Assembly (NCBI GenBank): GCA_050084985.1
Contig: JBITNC010000001.1
Span: forward strand, 125,240,001-125,304,000
Length of the DNA stretch: 64,000 bases
Source: Nageia nagi
Lineage: Eukaryota > Pinophyta
Direction: 5' to 3'
Shown here: positions 9,311 through 21,369 of the stretch, piece after piece
Layout: each line of letters starts with the position of its first letter
Position numbering within the stretch: the stretch's first letter is position 1
Made by a program: the position numbers and the translations under genes
Notes under the pieces: generated by a model
What the model saw: only the letters and a program-made list of their open reading frames with translations
The model's database searches: none
Told to the model about the DNA's origin: nothing

Positions 9311-12300
9311 CTAGCCCTTCAGTAATTCAGAAGTAAATAGACCCAGCACTATCTTCTCACGTGCCTTGTTCATCCCGCCTTCCCAGCTGCGTTGGGATGG
9401 AGATTTCGCTTGATACTGAGGACCTCCGCATCGTACAAGCCGTTGAATGCTCCCGTCCTTCTGGGATTTCTCACGCCTATCCCCTCCCATCTTAGCATCT
9501 TTCCCGTGTGGATCCATCATCCCCTCCCCCCTGACCAAATTCTTGTACTCCCAAATTTTCACCCTTCTCATAGTTGGCCTTCCAGTTTTCCAACACCATG
9601 CAGTAAGTTTTCTGGATTAATCTCTCACTGGACATTTCTCTTTCTTGAAAGATCCTCCTATTTCTTTCTTTCCATATTTCCCATAGTACATGTGGCAAGA
9701 TCATTTGCCACTTCCTTTTATCTTCCAAAATAGGCAATTTTGGGGGCCATTTCCTAATGGATTCTGAAATATCAATTCCATGGGCAAAATTTATTCCTTT
9801 AAGCATCCCCAACCATACCTCTTTAGCATACTTGCAGTCAATGAATAAGTGATCAATCGATTCTTCATCCTGCTGACACAATGCACATCGATTGACCAGA
9901 ATCTGACCTCTCTTTTTTAAATTATCAATGGTGGAAATCCACTTCCTGTAAGCTAGCCAACAAAAATGTACTACTTTAGGAGTTACTCCTTTGATCCACA
10001 CCTTCTTAATTGGGAATTTGCCCCCCTCCCCCTCTGTTAATTTCTTATAGCCAAATTTAACTGAATACACTCCATTTTTTTCAAACTTCCAGGGGGAGTA
10101 TCAGGACCCATATTCTCAGGTCTGGGTGCTCCCCGTAGTATCTTGTTAATTTGGACAGCTTGGATAGCAAGCTCCTTGCCACCTGGAATTAGCGTCTTCC
10201 ACTATCTGCCACCCTCAGCATCCTCGAGATAGCAACAGGCCTTCCATCCTAAATTATTTCTGCCCCATCTAACTAAGTCTATTTTACCTATGATTTTCCC
10301 AAGTGCTTGATCTCCTGTCCACTCGTCTTCCTAGAAGGCCACATCTCTCCCATTTCCAATTACCCAGGAGATATTATCATTCAGAAGATTCCTAATTTTG
10401 GAGATGCCTTTCCAGAAGCTTGAACCATTCCTTCCTAGATCCGCCTTAAGGAAATTGGATCCGTCCTCCAGATATTTATACTTGCAAATCTGAACCCACT
10501 TCCTATGATCATTACAACCCACTTTCCATGCCAATTTCCCCGTAGTGCCTGATTAAATTGCCTAATCTTTCTAATACCTAGTCCGCCCTGTTCCTTTGTC
10601 CTACAGACCTTATCCCAGCTAACTAAAGCTATTCTTTTCTTCTCCTCCATCCCTGACCACAAAAATCTATTGCAAATTTGATCAATTATTTCACAGATCG
10701 AACTGGGCAATTCAAAAACTGAGGCACAGTATACATGCATACTCTAAAGGACCGTTTTGACTAGGAGGCATTTTCCTGCAATGGACAGAACTGAACTCTT
10801 CCACCCAGTCAATTTCTTCCTGATTCTAGTTACCAATGGTTCCCACAATGCTTTCCTAGCTCTACCATCAAATAGTGGCATACCCAGATATGTTGATGGG
10901 AACTCACCAATCTGACAGTGAAAAACTTCTGCTATTCTTTGTTGACAAGTTGGAGGTGTATTAATGAAAAAAATCTTACTTTTATCAAAATTGATTTTTT
11001 ATTGGGAAGCTCCTTCATATAATTCCAGTATGCTCAGATAATGCCTGGCCTCCCTTACTGAGGCTTTTCCTACTATAATTATATCATCCACAAATTGACT
11101 ATGAGTGCTGACAATCCCATTTTGTTCGAACTTGCAACCTCTGATTCTCCCCTCCAGTCTCTCCTTGTTGATTGTTCTACCCAGAGCTTCTGCCATAATG
11201 ATGAAGAGGTATGGGGATAAAGGATCCCCTTGACGTAATCCCCTGCTGGAGTTAAAGAAACTAGAAGGGACCCCATTGACTAGTACTGAAAAAGAAGCAG
11301 TTGACACACACTGCCTGATCCTGTCCCTCCATTCTTTGGCAAACCCAAATCTACTGTAGATGTTATCCAAGAATTCCCAGTTTACTCTGTCATAAGCTTT
11401 CTGCATATCTAGCTTAAGCATAAAAATAGCTTCCTCCTCCCAATGTGCTGAATGAATAACTTCACGCATCTCTATAATTCCATCGACTATCTGTCTTCCC
11501 TATACGAATCCTGCTTGTTCAAGTGAGATTAAATGGGGTAATAGTTTTTTGACCCGAAGTGCCATTGCTTTTGTTAGAATTTTATAAATCACGTTACATA
11601 AACTAATGGGTCTATATTTTTTGAATTCCTTGGCTCCCTCCTCCTTTGGAATTAAAGTTATGAAAGTTGTGTTCCAAGCTTTCAGCATGCACCCAGATAC
11701 CTGGAATTCTTGTATTGCTCTGCATACATCTTTACCGATAACATCCCAATACTTCTAAAAGAAGTCTACAGGAAATCCATCTGGCCCCAGGGCCTTATTA
11801 GGCACCATTGAGAATACTATACTTCTGATCTCATCTTCAGAAAATTGACTAAGTAACTCTGCATTCTGGTTTTCTATGATAATCTGTGGAATATTGCTCA
11901 AAACTCGCTCCATCTGCTCCTGATTTAATTCCTCCTCAATCGAAAGCAGATGCTAGAAGAATCTAGCTCCTGCTACTCTGATCTCCTCCTCATTTTGAAT
12001 AGTTTCCCCATTCTCATTCCTGATTTCACAAATTTTGTTCTGGGCCCTATGTTTTAGAGTGGTCATTTTAAAAAAATGTGTGTTCCTGTCCCCTTCCTAG
12101 AGCCAAGTAACCCTAGATTTTTGCATCCATTTTATCTCCTCCTGTGCTAAAGTATTGTGCAAATCGCACAAAGTAATCTTCTCCTCCTGCTTAAGAACCT
12201 CTGTCAAACCCCCATTTTCCATTTCTCGTCCAATCTGTTCCAACCTAACCTTAAGTTCTACCTTTCTTGATTCCACCCTTCCAAAACAATCTCTGTTCCA

Positions 12301-13175
12301 TCCCTTAATCATCTACTTCACATACTGCAATCTTCTGGTTATTTTATACATCTCCTTCCTGTAGTAGAATTTATTCCACAAACCTGCACTTTTTCTTTTA
12401 GTTCTGGATGCATCATCCACATATTCTCAAATCTGAACGGGTAGCACTTCCTTACGTGCTCCTGAACCACCAACATTAGTAAATTATGATCTGATCCAAT
12501 TCTAGGCAAGACTTGGATTGTTGCCTCAGCATAGTTGCTTATCCAGTTTTGGGAAACTAATATCCTATCCAGCCTGCTCATTATAAAGCCCTTCCCTATC
12601 TATCTATTTGTCCAAGTGTATTTGGCCTCGTGCATCTTCAAATCAACGAGACCCGTAGTGTCCACAAAACACCTTAGATCCCTCATACCTATTTTTTGAA
12701 TGTTGTCCATTGTTCCCCCCATCTTCTCCTCTTCCTCCATTGGAGTATTAAAATCTCCTGATACAATCCAATTATCCCCCTGCTCTCTCTACATACATTC
12801 CGTGATTTTTTTCCATAGGTCTCTACGTCCTACCACCCTATTAGGTGCATATACATTGATTAGATTGATCGTTTCCTGGTGACCAATTGACTTTAACTGG
12901 GTCCAGATGAAATTCTGATCACATACCTTGGTTTCCCCTTTGAATTTCTCTGGATTCCACAGAGACATAAGGCCTCCAGATTTGCCTTGGGCTGGGACAT
13001 TTGCAAAGTCTAGCCTTGCCCATATCCTATTCTTAACCAATAATGTTTTTTCCTCTTTCACTTTTGTTTCTTGCAGGTGTATGATATCTAGCTTCTGCTT
13101 CCTGCATAGTTCTCGTAGAAGCCTGCATTTCGAGGGATCACTCAAACCCCTCGCATTCCAGGAGATAACAATCAT
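9311..13175 (-). pseudogene. LINE ORF2: endonuclease, reverse transcriptase, zf-RVT
   Basis: ORF2 makes the nick in target DNA and copies LINE RNA. It starts at ATG 13173-13175 (MIVISWNARGLSDPSK). Endonuclease motifs are the catalytic LQETK near 13070, SGDFNTP near 12750, and GSDHNLL near 12495. RT motifs are YRPISLCNVIYK (about 11600), LDMQKAYDRVNWEF (about 11400), GLRQGDPLSPYLF (about 11225) and the active-site FVDD (about 11085; usual plant form FADD). The zf-RVT domain (CALCQQDEESIDHLFIDC) lies near 9850-9890. At least two frameshifts and several TAG stops break it into segments (12789-13175, 12339-12581, 10999-11688, 10435-10740, 9492-10070, 9311-9571). Length agrees with a full plant L1 ORF2. 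Confidence 0.9.
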
Positions 13176-14260
13176 TGGTTCTGTTTATCTAGGAGTGCTC
13201 TACTCCTAAATTCCAATGTACCCTGCTTACCTTCCGCGACATCTCTCTTAGTTTCTCTTCTTCTTGCTTCCTCCAGTGTTCTTCTCCCCCTTGAAGTGCT
13301 CCACATTTGTCTAACCATTTGACCTGCCCTTTCCTGTGACTCTGAAATCTGACCTAGTTCCTGGATCCCCAATTGATTGCCTGCATTGTTGCCCTTCACC
13401 TGATCTCTTCTCGTAAGCCTCCTACAGGTCTGATCTAACTTGGGACTTCCTCTGTTAATCTCCTCAACTATTTGGGTGCAATCCTCTACTTCATCTCTCA
13501 TCACATTTTGTGATTCCATCTCTTTACTGGGAATTTCACCTTCCTCTATTTTTGATTCAAATCTATCTATCCCCACTTCTTTGGCCAATACTTCCCCTGT
13601 AGCTTTAGGTCTCCATTCCTTCTATACCAATATAATTCTCCTTGGACAAGATTTTTGAATGTGTCCTACCTGATTGCATACTGAGCATAAGCAATTATTG
13701 AATTCAAACTTCAGCGCTTGTTCGAAATTCCCAATTTCTGATTCCAGTGTAATGGTGCTTGGTAATTTAACTCCAAAATCCACATGCACGCAAAAATGAG
13801 CCGCCACCATCTGCGATCTAGCTCTAGTGACTTCATCTACTATGATAAATCTCCCAAAAAAATTCCCAATCCCTTCAAAAACTTTTTGGTGCCACAAATC
13901 TAATGGAAGACTTGGTAACGTCACCCAAATCGGGGCCTGCAGGATCTTTTCTTTTATCGGATCAAATCCTAGTTTCCATTTTTCTAGATATAGTCCTCTG
14001 CTGCCAATGAACCACTGAGTACTCAACACTATATCCCTATCCTCCTCATTGCTAAAGACAAACATGAAGTAATCATTTGGGAGAGCGATGATATTCAAAC
14101 CTCCCTTAATCCTCCATTTAAATTTCGCCCATTTCCTTACATCGTTAATGTTAGGACGGGTCCCTTGAATCTTTCCTACCAGACTCAGGTGACCTCTTTC
14201 AGCCGTTTGATCAGTGATTACTTTGGGGATTTTGAGCTTCAGTTCTCCTTTATTCCCCAC
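13172..14260 (-). pseudogene. LINE ORF1: DUF4283-like, zinc-knuckle protein, one internal TAG
   Basis: ORF1 of plant L1 elements binds LINE RNA. The frame opens at ATG 14258-14260. It contains the DUF4283-type core (FKWRIKGG, FMFVFSNEEDRDIVL, PIWVTLPSLPLDLW) and one CCHC zinc knuckle, CSVCNQVGHIQKSC, near 13645-13690. A single TAG at 13622-13624 interrupts it; the same frame then stays open to the TGA at 13172-13174, about 362 codons in all. The C-terminal half is charged and low in complexity. The stop overlaps the ORF2 start codon (ATGA). Confidence 0.88.
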
Positions 14261-14382
14261 TGTTGCATTAAGAGGTGGCCCCGTAGTCGCCTTCGCCTCC
14301 TACGCAAAAAGGTCGCGCCATGGCGTCTGGCTTGCCATACTGAACCCGCTATTTTGGCACCTTATTTAAACTATCCAAAATC

Positions 14383-14397
14383 TTAAAAATAATTATT
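14383..14397. repeat. 15-bp target site duplication of the L1-type LINE (right)
   Basis: TTAAAAATAATTATT, identical to 8770-8784. Confidence 0.9.
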
Positions 14398-14695
14398 TTT
14401 AAATAATTAATATATTTTTATTTAATTTCATTAATTCAATAATTAAAATATATTATAATTATATATAAAAATATATAGACCAAAAAATATGCTAAAATAC
14501 ACCAAAATATGGTAAAATATGCTAAAATCTACCAAAATAATATATAAATCAATATGATAACATATATGTCAAAATCTTATAACATTCATATCAAAATATA
14601 TACATCAAAATATGCCAAAAGGATATACATATATACGTCTCAATAAGCCAAAATAATATACATATATAAGTCAAAATACACCATAATGATATAAA
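14398..14695. repeat. Older repeat, copy A (right part)
   Basis: AT-rich DNA that continues copy A after the LINE and aligns with 18130-18395. Shared words include ATTAATTCAATAATTAAAATA and repeated CCAAAATATG-type words. Beyond about 14695 copies A and B differ. Confidence 0.75.
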
Positions 14696-14699
14696 AGAG

Positions 14700-16930
14700 A
14701 ATTGTGGGTTTAACAAGGGTATAAAAGAGATATTTATTTAAAGGATATATTGAAAATTAATCTAGAATATTGATATTATAGAATAGAAAATGAAGCAAAT
14801 CTCTTACAATGACGTGATTGTGAGTTTGGTTTCAAGCTAAAATATGGTCCTGAAGGCTAAACACCAAGGTAATGCAAGTAGTGCATATCTCAATTATATC
14901 ACCTTTATAGAAAAATGGTATCTAGGGAGAGCGCCACTAGAGGTATTAAAGATCATGATCTTGGTTTTAATGAATTTAACTATGAGATATTTTTGGTCAC
15001 AAAAACTAGAAAGTACATCCAATTATCTCTGAATACCCTCAAGAGAATCTGATAAGAGAATCACATCATTCACAAATAGAAGTATAGTAATTCAGATCTT
15101 ATGAAGTAAACAAATATTGTCTATATGAGTGTGTAGTAAAAAAAAGTCCTCAAGGTCATCAATATACATGCCAAAGAGAGTGGGTGAAAGGGGGCATCCT
15201 TGCTTAACTTTAATAGTTTAGGTGACCATATCTAAAAAATCATCCATAATTTAGAATCGACCAACAACTATCTCATAAAGTCTTATGATGGAAATAAAAA
15301 ATGTATAAGAGATACCAATAGTACATAAATTTTGAAAAAGTAAGTATCATGTGATATTTTCAAAGGCTATCATGAAATCAACAAATCAATTAAAGACCTT
15401 AAAGGATCTTTGACGAGCCTTCTCAATGATAAATCTAAGGATGAAGATATGATCTACAATCTAGTAATCCCTCTTGAATCTTTCCTTCCCTCTTAGCATG
15501 AGGGTATTCTACTCCAAATGATATGATAGCATCGTGTTCAAAGTTGTGGCATAAAGCATGAAAAAAGTATGCACAATTATTATAGTTTTGTAATTGTTAG
15601 GATTAAAAAATCTCCTGATTTGTGAATAGGATAAATGATGTGCTATAACCATGAGAGAGAAAATACTAAACATAAAACACCATTAAATAAAATAGCAATA
15701 GGAGAGGAAAGTGAGTCACCACCATATTTTAGAAACTCAACTTGCAAGTCTTCATAATTTACTACTTTACCAGTACAAAGTTTTCAAATGGCTCTGGAAA
15801 TAACTTATAGATAATAAAGATGATAAGATAGGAGGTGATAGAATGTGTGGAGTATGTTAAATAAGAATATCATAAACTTAACTATCATATGATACCAAAA
15901 ATTAGGGTTTGATGTTACATGAGGGTTTTTTCCTCAGAAGGAGGGAACACCAAAAGATTTTAGGAGAGTGATGGACAGAGTCAATAAGAACATGCCAAGT
16001 AGTGGTAAGAAAATGATGTCTCTTTTGATGAAGAAGATCATGATAAAATCTCTGGATGGAAAAGAAAAAGGAAGTATCATGGGAGAGAGCAAAGTGAAGT
16101 CTCTTCTGCATGGATTTATATTTTGCATCATACTAATGATTCCTAGGGTAGGAAGTAGATTAGCAAGGTAAACAAGAATGATATGTCTTGTGAGGAAGTA
16201 ATTAAGGTCTTCCTTCTAGAGCATACTGGATAAAAGCTCATATGTGGTAGTCACACTCTTAGGAGCATAGAGTAGATTAGCATTGTTATCTAGAAGTGAT
16301 GAGAGGTAACTAGTATATTGGTTGATATACTCAAAGCTAAAAAGGATAGTGGTATGTTGAATGCTAGAAGGACTCAAAGAAGGGAGCAAATTGGGGGTGG
16401 AGCCATTTAGGAGTTTACTAAGAGAAAAAAGAATAGAGTTGCATGGTATATAAGGGAAAGACTATGTGATGCAGTAAGATTTTGAGTGCAAGGAATAGAA
16501 TGTAATCTATCTAATACATAGTCCACCACACTTGCTCCTTAATTATGAGGAAAATAGATGAAGCTATGAGAGTAAGGAAGATCACAATACACCATTATAA
16601 TTCAAACAAGTAATGTTAACCATATCATTGATTACTAATACTAGAGAGCACCTTCATTTGATCAGTGAAGGGAATGACCAAAAAAAGGGAGGTGAATCAC
16701 AGATCACTAATCTATGATCATAGATAACAAACCATTTATTTTCCTTTTATGTAATAATAACTAGATCTTGAGCCTTATATAGCTCTTCAATTTTAAGTCT
16801 GGTGAGATCTTCATCTAAGTAAATTTTGTATGGAAGAAGAAGCAATTTTTTCTTTGCTCGAAAGGCTTGTAGGCAATCATTTATTGCTTTAAATAGATCA
16901 AGTAATGTATCATTTTGTATAGTCTACATT
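14700..16930 (-). pseudogene. Older LINE ORF2 remnant (endonuclease end and RT), not L1-type
   Basis: A heavily mutated non-LTR reverse transcriptase reads on the minus strand. An endonuclease C-terminal signature, ASVVDYVLDRLHSIP, lies near 16505-16560. Then come an N-terminal RT stretch with EFLKYGGDSLSSPIAILFN (about 15700), DHIFILRFIIEKAR (about 15430), the block KQGCPLSPTLFGMYIDDLE (15147-15206), and the active-site region FVNDVILLSDS (about 15045-15076; usual form FADD). The CPLSPTLF...YIDDLE signature differs from the L1-type element next to it, so this is another LINE clade, which I cannot name safely. Stops and shifts are frequent. The coding part upstream is within 16930-17758. Confidence 0.75.
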
Positions 16931-18395
16931 TTTTCAGGGTAATACTTTTTAGGTCCAAAGTGTCATGAATGAATATATGACCATCTTGTAATGGAGAGTT
17001 GGTTTTGGGGAGACCACAAACTCAAAGATTGTGTTCCTTAATATGGTGAACCTTTTCTTCTATAAATTTATCTTATAGAACCAAGTCAACAAAAAGGAAG
17101 GCTTTTTACCGTTAACTACTTAATCCCATGAATTATGTTTTGTGACCTATTTCTATATAGATTGTTATTGAATAGTGGTTTCCTACTTGAGTTATTCATG
17201 TTGTGTGAGAATTTTTTATTAGTTATATTTAAGTTCGGTAACCACTTTCTAGATTTGTTGTAATTCTGGATGTGAAATTATACTAGAAGAGGAGGTTTAG
17301 CAGATTCAAGTATCTCATTTCTACTCTTCATCTCTAATATGACTTGGTCCTTTTATGTGATTATTGTTTAGGCAATGCAAGCATTTTTTGAGAGCTAACA
17401 ATACTCATTTCTAATTGTGAGATACATTGATTAGCTTGAGCTTATGCATTAATAGTATTTATTTGCTCTTCCAATTGAGAGATTTGTTAAGCTTATGCAG
17501 TGATGGTATCCTTTTTCTTTTAGACTAGAATATATATATCCCAGAGTCGCTTCTTGAATAGGTCTAGTTTAAACTAAAATAAGATGATCTTCCCTTAGGT
17601 ATTTGAGTTTTCTGTATACAAATATTTAATAAACTAGTTTTTCTACTTTTTGAAGTTTATATGGGTTTAGGAATCATTTGCATGCAAGATTAGGTCGCAT
17701 GTAGATGAATAAGGGTACATGTAGATGGATCAAGGTATATGAAGATGAATGAAGCATATCACTACTAGAAAACCCTAGATTTGCATCATTTTTTATATCT
17801 AAATGTAGTGTTTTTTTTTAATATTTTTTACTCAAAACCTATGCAAATTTGGATGCAACTGACACAACAGAATTTGCATCTTCTTCGAGTCAGTTTTACA
17901 TCCAATTTTTGTATCTTCAAGGTTTTTTTTACATCCGAATGTATTATTTCATGTCATATTTTATTTCCTTTTTAACATCATTTGGGATATTTTTTGTGTT
18001 AGTTCGTATCTTATTTTGTATTTTTTGGTGTCTTAAGTTGTATCAATTTTTGCATCTAGTCGTGTCTGATTTTATGTCCGTATGGGTAATTTTTTATATT
18101 GATTATTTTTCTTAAATTTTAAAAATAATTATTTTTAAATAATTCATATAATTTTATTTAATTTCATTAATTCAATAATTAAAATATATTATAATTATAT
18201 ATAAAAATATAGAGACCAAAAATAACACTAAAATACACCAAAAAAACATCAAAATATGGTAAAATATGCTAAAATCTACCAAAAAAATATATACATCAAA
18301 ATGATAACATATACATCAAAACATTATAACAACCTATCAAAATATATACGTCAAAATACGCCAAAAGGATATACATATAGCCAAAATGATATATA
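16930..18395. repeat. Older repeat, copy B (uninterrupted)
   Basis: This copy aligns with 7617-8769 plus 14398-14695 and preserves the empty LINE target site. On the minus strand, 17000-17700 reads as a decayed Gln/Ile-rich coiled coil (QISQLEEQINTIN, CISQLEMSIVSSQKML), probably the N-terminal coding part of the older LINE. A CACTA-like end begins at 17760. Copy B carries about 45 bp near 17070-17115 that copy A lacks. Confidence 0.75.
17760..17790 (+). other. CACTA-like terminus in repeat copy B
   Basis: CACTACTAGAAAACCCTAG followed by TTTGCATC subterminal words. If this is a real transposon end, the element extends to the right, and the acidic minus-strand frame at 18461-18720 could be the tail of its coding region; no second terminus was found. 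Confidence 0.4.
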
Positions 18396-18460
18396 TATAT
18401 CATTACAACCACATCATACAATATTTAAAAATGATACAATGGTATCCACATCATGAGTAC

Positions 18461-18720
18461 ATACTAGCCCTTGATATCAACATCCTCACTAGATGACTCA
18501 CTACCTAAGCAACTACCTGACTTATGACCTGACCCATGACTAACTGATTTGGTAGTTGACTTGCTAGCTGACTCATAATGATCATGATCATCATCTAATC
18601 CAAATAAATCCTCATTGTTCAATACATCATATGGTTATCTTGATAGTTGATCATAATGCTTGATTACTTATAGGTCATGTTGCTATGTTTTACCCTATGA
18701 TGCACCCCCTCCGATGCATC
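18461..18720 (-). pseudogene. Unidentified decayed frame with Ser/Asp-rich C-terminus
   Basis: On the minus strand one frame runs about 85 codons to a TAG near 18461, with internal TAG and TAA only. It contains YDVLNNEDLFGLDDDHDHYE and a tail ending GSESSSEDVDIKG. Such tails are seen in several plant transposases, but I recognise no domain. The region to 19000 is AT-rich and otherwise featureless. Confidence 0.35.
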
Positions 18721-19159
18721 GATGGTATTGTTGTATGTATTGATATTATTATTATAAAATCATTATTTTAATATAATTATCATTCTAAAATTGTACTAGT
18801 AATTTTTTTTTTTAAATATCTTATTGGTAAAATCCAAAAATTAATGTTGTACACCATAAAATTTCTAAATTAATACTTGTTATATGTAATAAATAAAACA
18901 AGTTATATGCTTAAGACAAAGACATGAATAAATATGATAATTAAGAATAATATTTAATAAATGCAACAAACCATTATAAACTTGGAAGACAAAAAGTCAA
19001 AAATTGGATAAATATTTGTATGGGGCATCACATGGGTGCCATGAATGCTGATTTCTTTTATCTGTTTAATATACATGAAGAGCCAAATTGTAAAAAATGG
19101 TCAATTTGGGCATCCTTCTGTGTTGAATGGAATGAGCTATGTCAAGAATCAGAAGATGT
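18721..19159. other. AT-rich stretch without recognisable features
   Basis: Composed of A/T runs and short low-complexity words. A plus-strand frame at 19020-19214 overlaps the end of the DUF241 pseudogene on the other strand and is best explained as its shadow. Confidence 0.6.
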
Positions 19160-20050
19160 TCAAAGTGCAACTCTAGCAGAAACAAAACCTTTGAACAATT
19201 GGCCTATTTTGTGATCCAAAAGGGTTAGATCTCTGTCCAAGTCTTGGAGTGTCGTGTTGATTTAAGAGAGTTCAAAAGTCATATGCAACTTGGAGTTGGA
19301 GTTGATTCGATTGTTGAGGTTTTCAAGTGCAACATCTGCCCTTTCTAACTCAACCAACAAGCACCTCTTGGACTTCTATCTTCTCATTTTAACGTCCTGC
19401 TTTAGCTTGGTTTGTATATTGCTAACAGGAAGTGATACAAATAGAGACGACATCCGAAGAGGGTTGACGGAAAATGAAGCCACTAGTGCAGAACAGACCA
19501 AGATGGTAATTGCCTTAGCATGGTTGATGGCCATGGAAGCTTCTTCACCTTGTCCTACTTTTGCTTTTTGCTGGAGGCTTACGCTATCAGCCATTCGCCT
19601 GAGTGTAGACATGCATTTCTTGAGTCTGGATTGGATTCCCTTGTTCTTTAGGCCTGAGAGATTCGCAGGTGAGCTGCCCGATCTTTGAAGGGCATTGATT
19701 CGAATGGCTACCTGCATAGATATGTGTCTCTTCCTGATTTCATCTATGCTATCACTCAACACATTGCAGATTTCTAGCAGATGCAACATATCTTCTAAAT
19801 GTAGATCCACCAATTTGCATCCCTTACTTATACCATCAATGTCCAACCCTATTTCTATGGATCTACGACAAGCGTTGATCACCACCTCCAAAGCTTCTCC
19901 AAGACAATCTGCGAAGTAATATGAGCAAGAAGGTTGTTCCTATAATCTTTCCAGATTAGTTACGACTTCAGAGATGGTTGGGTGCCTCTCAAGTGTGGAG
20001 GGCATACTCCATGATTGCATATGCCTTAACCATCTTTCCGTGGAGAGAGG
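19160..20050 (-). pseudogene. DUF241-family (BPS1-related) host gene, broken
   Basis: DUF241 (PF03087) proteins are plant-specific, usually intronless, about 300 residues, and related to BYPASS1; their biochemical role is not settled. The minus-strand frame starts near 20050 with SWSMPSTLERHP, matching the family's N-terminal Ser-x-Pro-Ser...HP signature. It continues with LEDMLHLLEICNVLSDSIDE, then SRLKKCMSTLRRM, then AITILVCSALVASFS, and closes with the typical C-terminal motif LDHKIGQLFKGFVSARVAL near 19160-19215. The frame is the same throughout, interrupted by a TAG near 19945, a TAG at 19376-19378 and a TAA near 19270, and ends at TGA 19160-19162. Length agrees with the family. It stands alone among transposons, so it is likely a dispersed pseudogene copy. 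The parent gene is not in the window. Confidence 0.7.
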
Positions 20051-20700
20051 GAGCGCAGGATAAGGCCGCTCTAAGAGATGATAGACGAGATCCAGAGGTG
20101 CTCATGGTGGTCAGGATTACTGATGCTACTACATTTACATATGTATTTATACAGCTTATATTTATGCAAGAGGGGAGACAGAGAAAGAATCCCACCGAGG
20201 CCAAAGGATTCTAATCTTAACAAAATCAATTTTGCGTGGCTTCTGTCCTTGCTCTTTGGAATTTCCATGTGATGAATGCATGAAACGATCCATGCTGGAG
20301 GCTGTCTCCTTGTTGGGTCCTTGCAGATGATTCTACTTTCAGCTCACCATCTCAAACATGCCTACCACCCTGTGTCCAACTATTTTCCTCCATCTAAAAT
20401 CCATATTTTATTGCAAAACCACCTTCGTATGTTGTTATCTTCAACCACTTTGGTGGATCTCTCACATGCTATAAATTAATCTCTATTGTGTATTTTCCTC
20501 CTCTGCCACAACAAAGAGGATATCTTTTCCTTTTCATGAAAAGATTCCCATCTTCCATGACGAATATCAAGGCTCTCATCAAGCTATAACTGTCTCCTTG
20601 AGAGATGAAAGGATGACAACATCCATCTTGCATGAATATCTCCTTAAGGGATGAAGCGATGACAAGATCCATTTGAGTTGTTGTATTTAGTAGTACTGAT
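20051..20700. other. Non-coding stretch beyond the DUF241 pseudogene
   Basis: Mixed-composition DNA with only short, unrelated frames in both directions. The part nearest 20050 may be the 5' flank of the pseudogene's parent, copied with it. A roughly inverted pair of ATCAAGGCTCTC/CATCCATCTTGC-type words at 20540-20670 is too weak to call. Confidence 0.4.
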
Positions 20701-21369
20701 ATCTTTTTAGATGGTGTTATATATATTTTATTTCATCTACTTATAATAATTTCATTCTAAATGATATCATAAGTTTTACATTTATATGGATAATTTTGTA
20801 TTACTATTTAATTTGTATGAAGACTTGGTTTCCATTATTATTTTCATTCTAACCTTATATTTAGCGATAAAGAATCTAAACAATTGGTTAAAAAATATTT
20901 GTAGTACATTTTAATTTTATATAAGTTTTAAAATTCAATGTAGAATTTCAAGGTTAAATAACTAGCTATTGCAACAAAGTACAATGGGTACGTTGTAGAA
21001 AAATATTTGGTTTTTACTTTAGAAATAAGTAGAGCAGTCCATAAAATTTGAATTGTATAATTTTTATTAATTTGTAATTAATCTAGTTATGTAATAATGA
21101 AAAATGTATGTAGATAAATATTTAGTTTGGTTTGCTATAGAATATATGTAATTATTGTGTGAGAAATATTATTATTTTTTAAATGTAAATGCTGGAAATA
21201 AATAAAGCATTCCATAAAATTTGAAATTTATATTTTTGAATACAATTAAACTTAAAAAAATGAGTATTTATCAAATGTGAATGTTGGAAGTAACTAGAGT
21301 ATTTGAGAAAGTTTGAAATTTATATTTTTGAGTACAATTAAATTCTAGTAATGGACATATTGAAGAAAA

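Larger units (their letters stand above)
8785..14382 (-). mobile_element. L1-type LINE, nearly complete (5598 bp)
   Basis: This non-LTR retrotransposon lies on the minus strand, with its 5' end at 14382 and an A-rich 3' tail at about 8785-8795. A perfect 15-bp duplication brackets it, as expected for target-primed reverse transcription. ORF1 (13172-14260) and ORF2 (9311-13175) follow the plant L1 order: DUF4283-like domain, zinc knuckle, endonuclease, RT, zf-RVT. The 5' UTR is short (about 120 nt) and the 3' UTR about 525 nt. The two ORFs carry a modest number of stops and shifts, so the copy is dead but not ancient. Confidence 0.92.

Noticed and set aside
9392-9733. Plus-strand 113-codon frame, Pro- and Ser-rich
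   Set aside because: It is the antisense of LINE ORF2 near the zf-RVT domain.
19020-19214. Plus-strand 64-codon frame with a reasonable amino acid mix
   Set aside because: It lies opposite the C-terminal end of the DUF241 pseudogene and has no recognisable domain.
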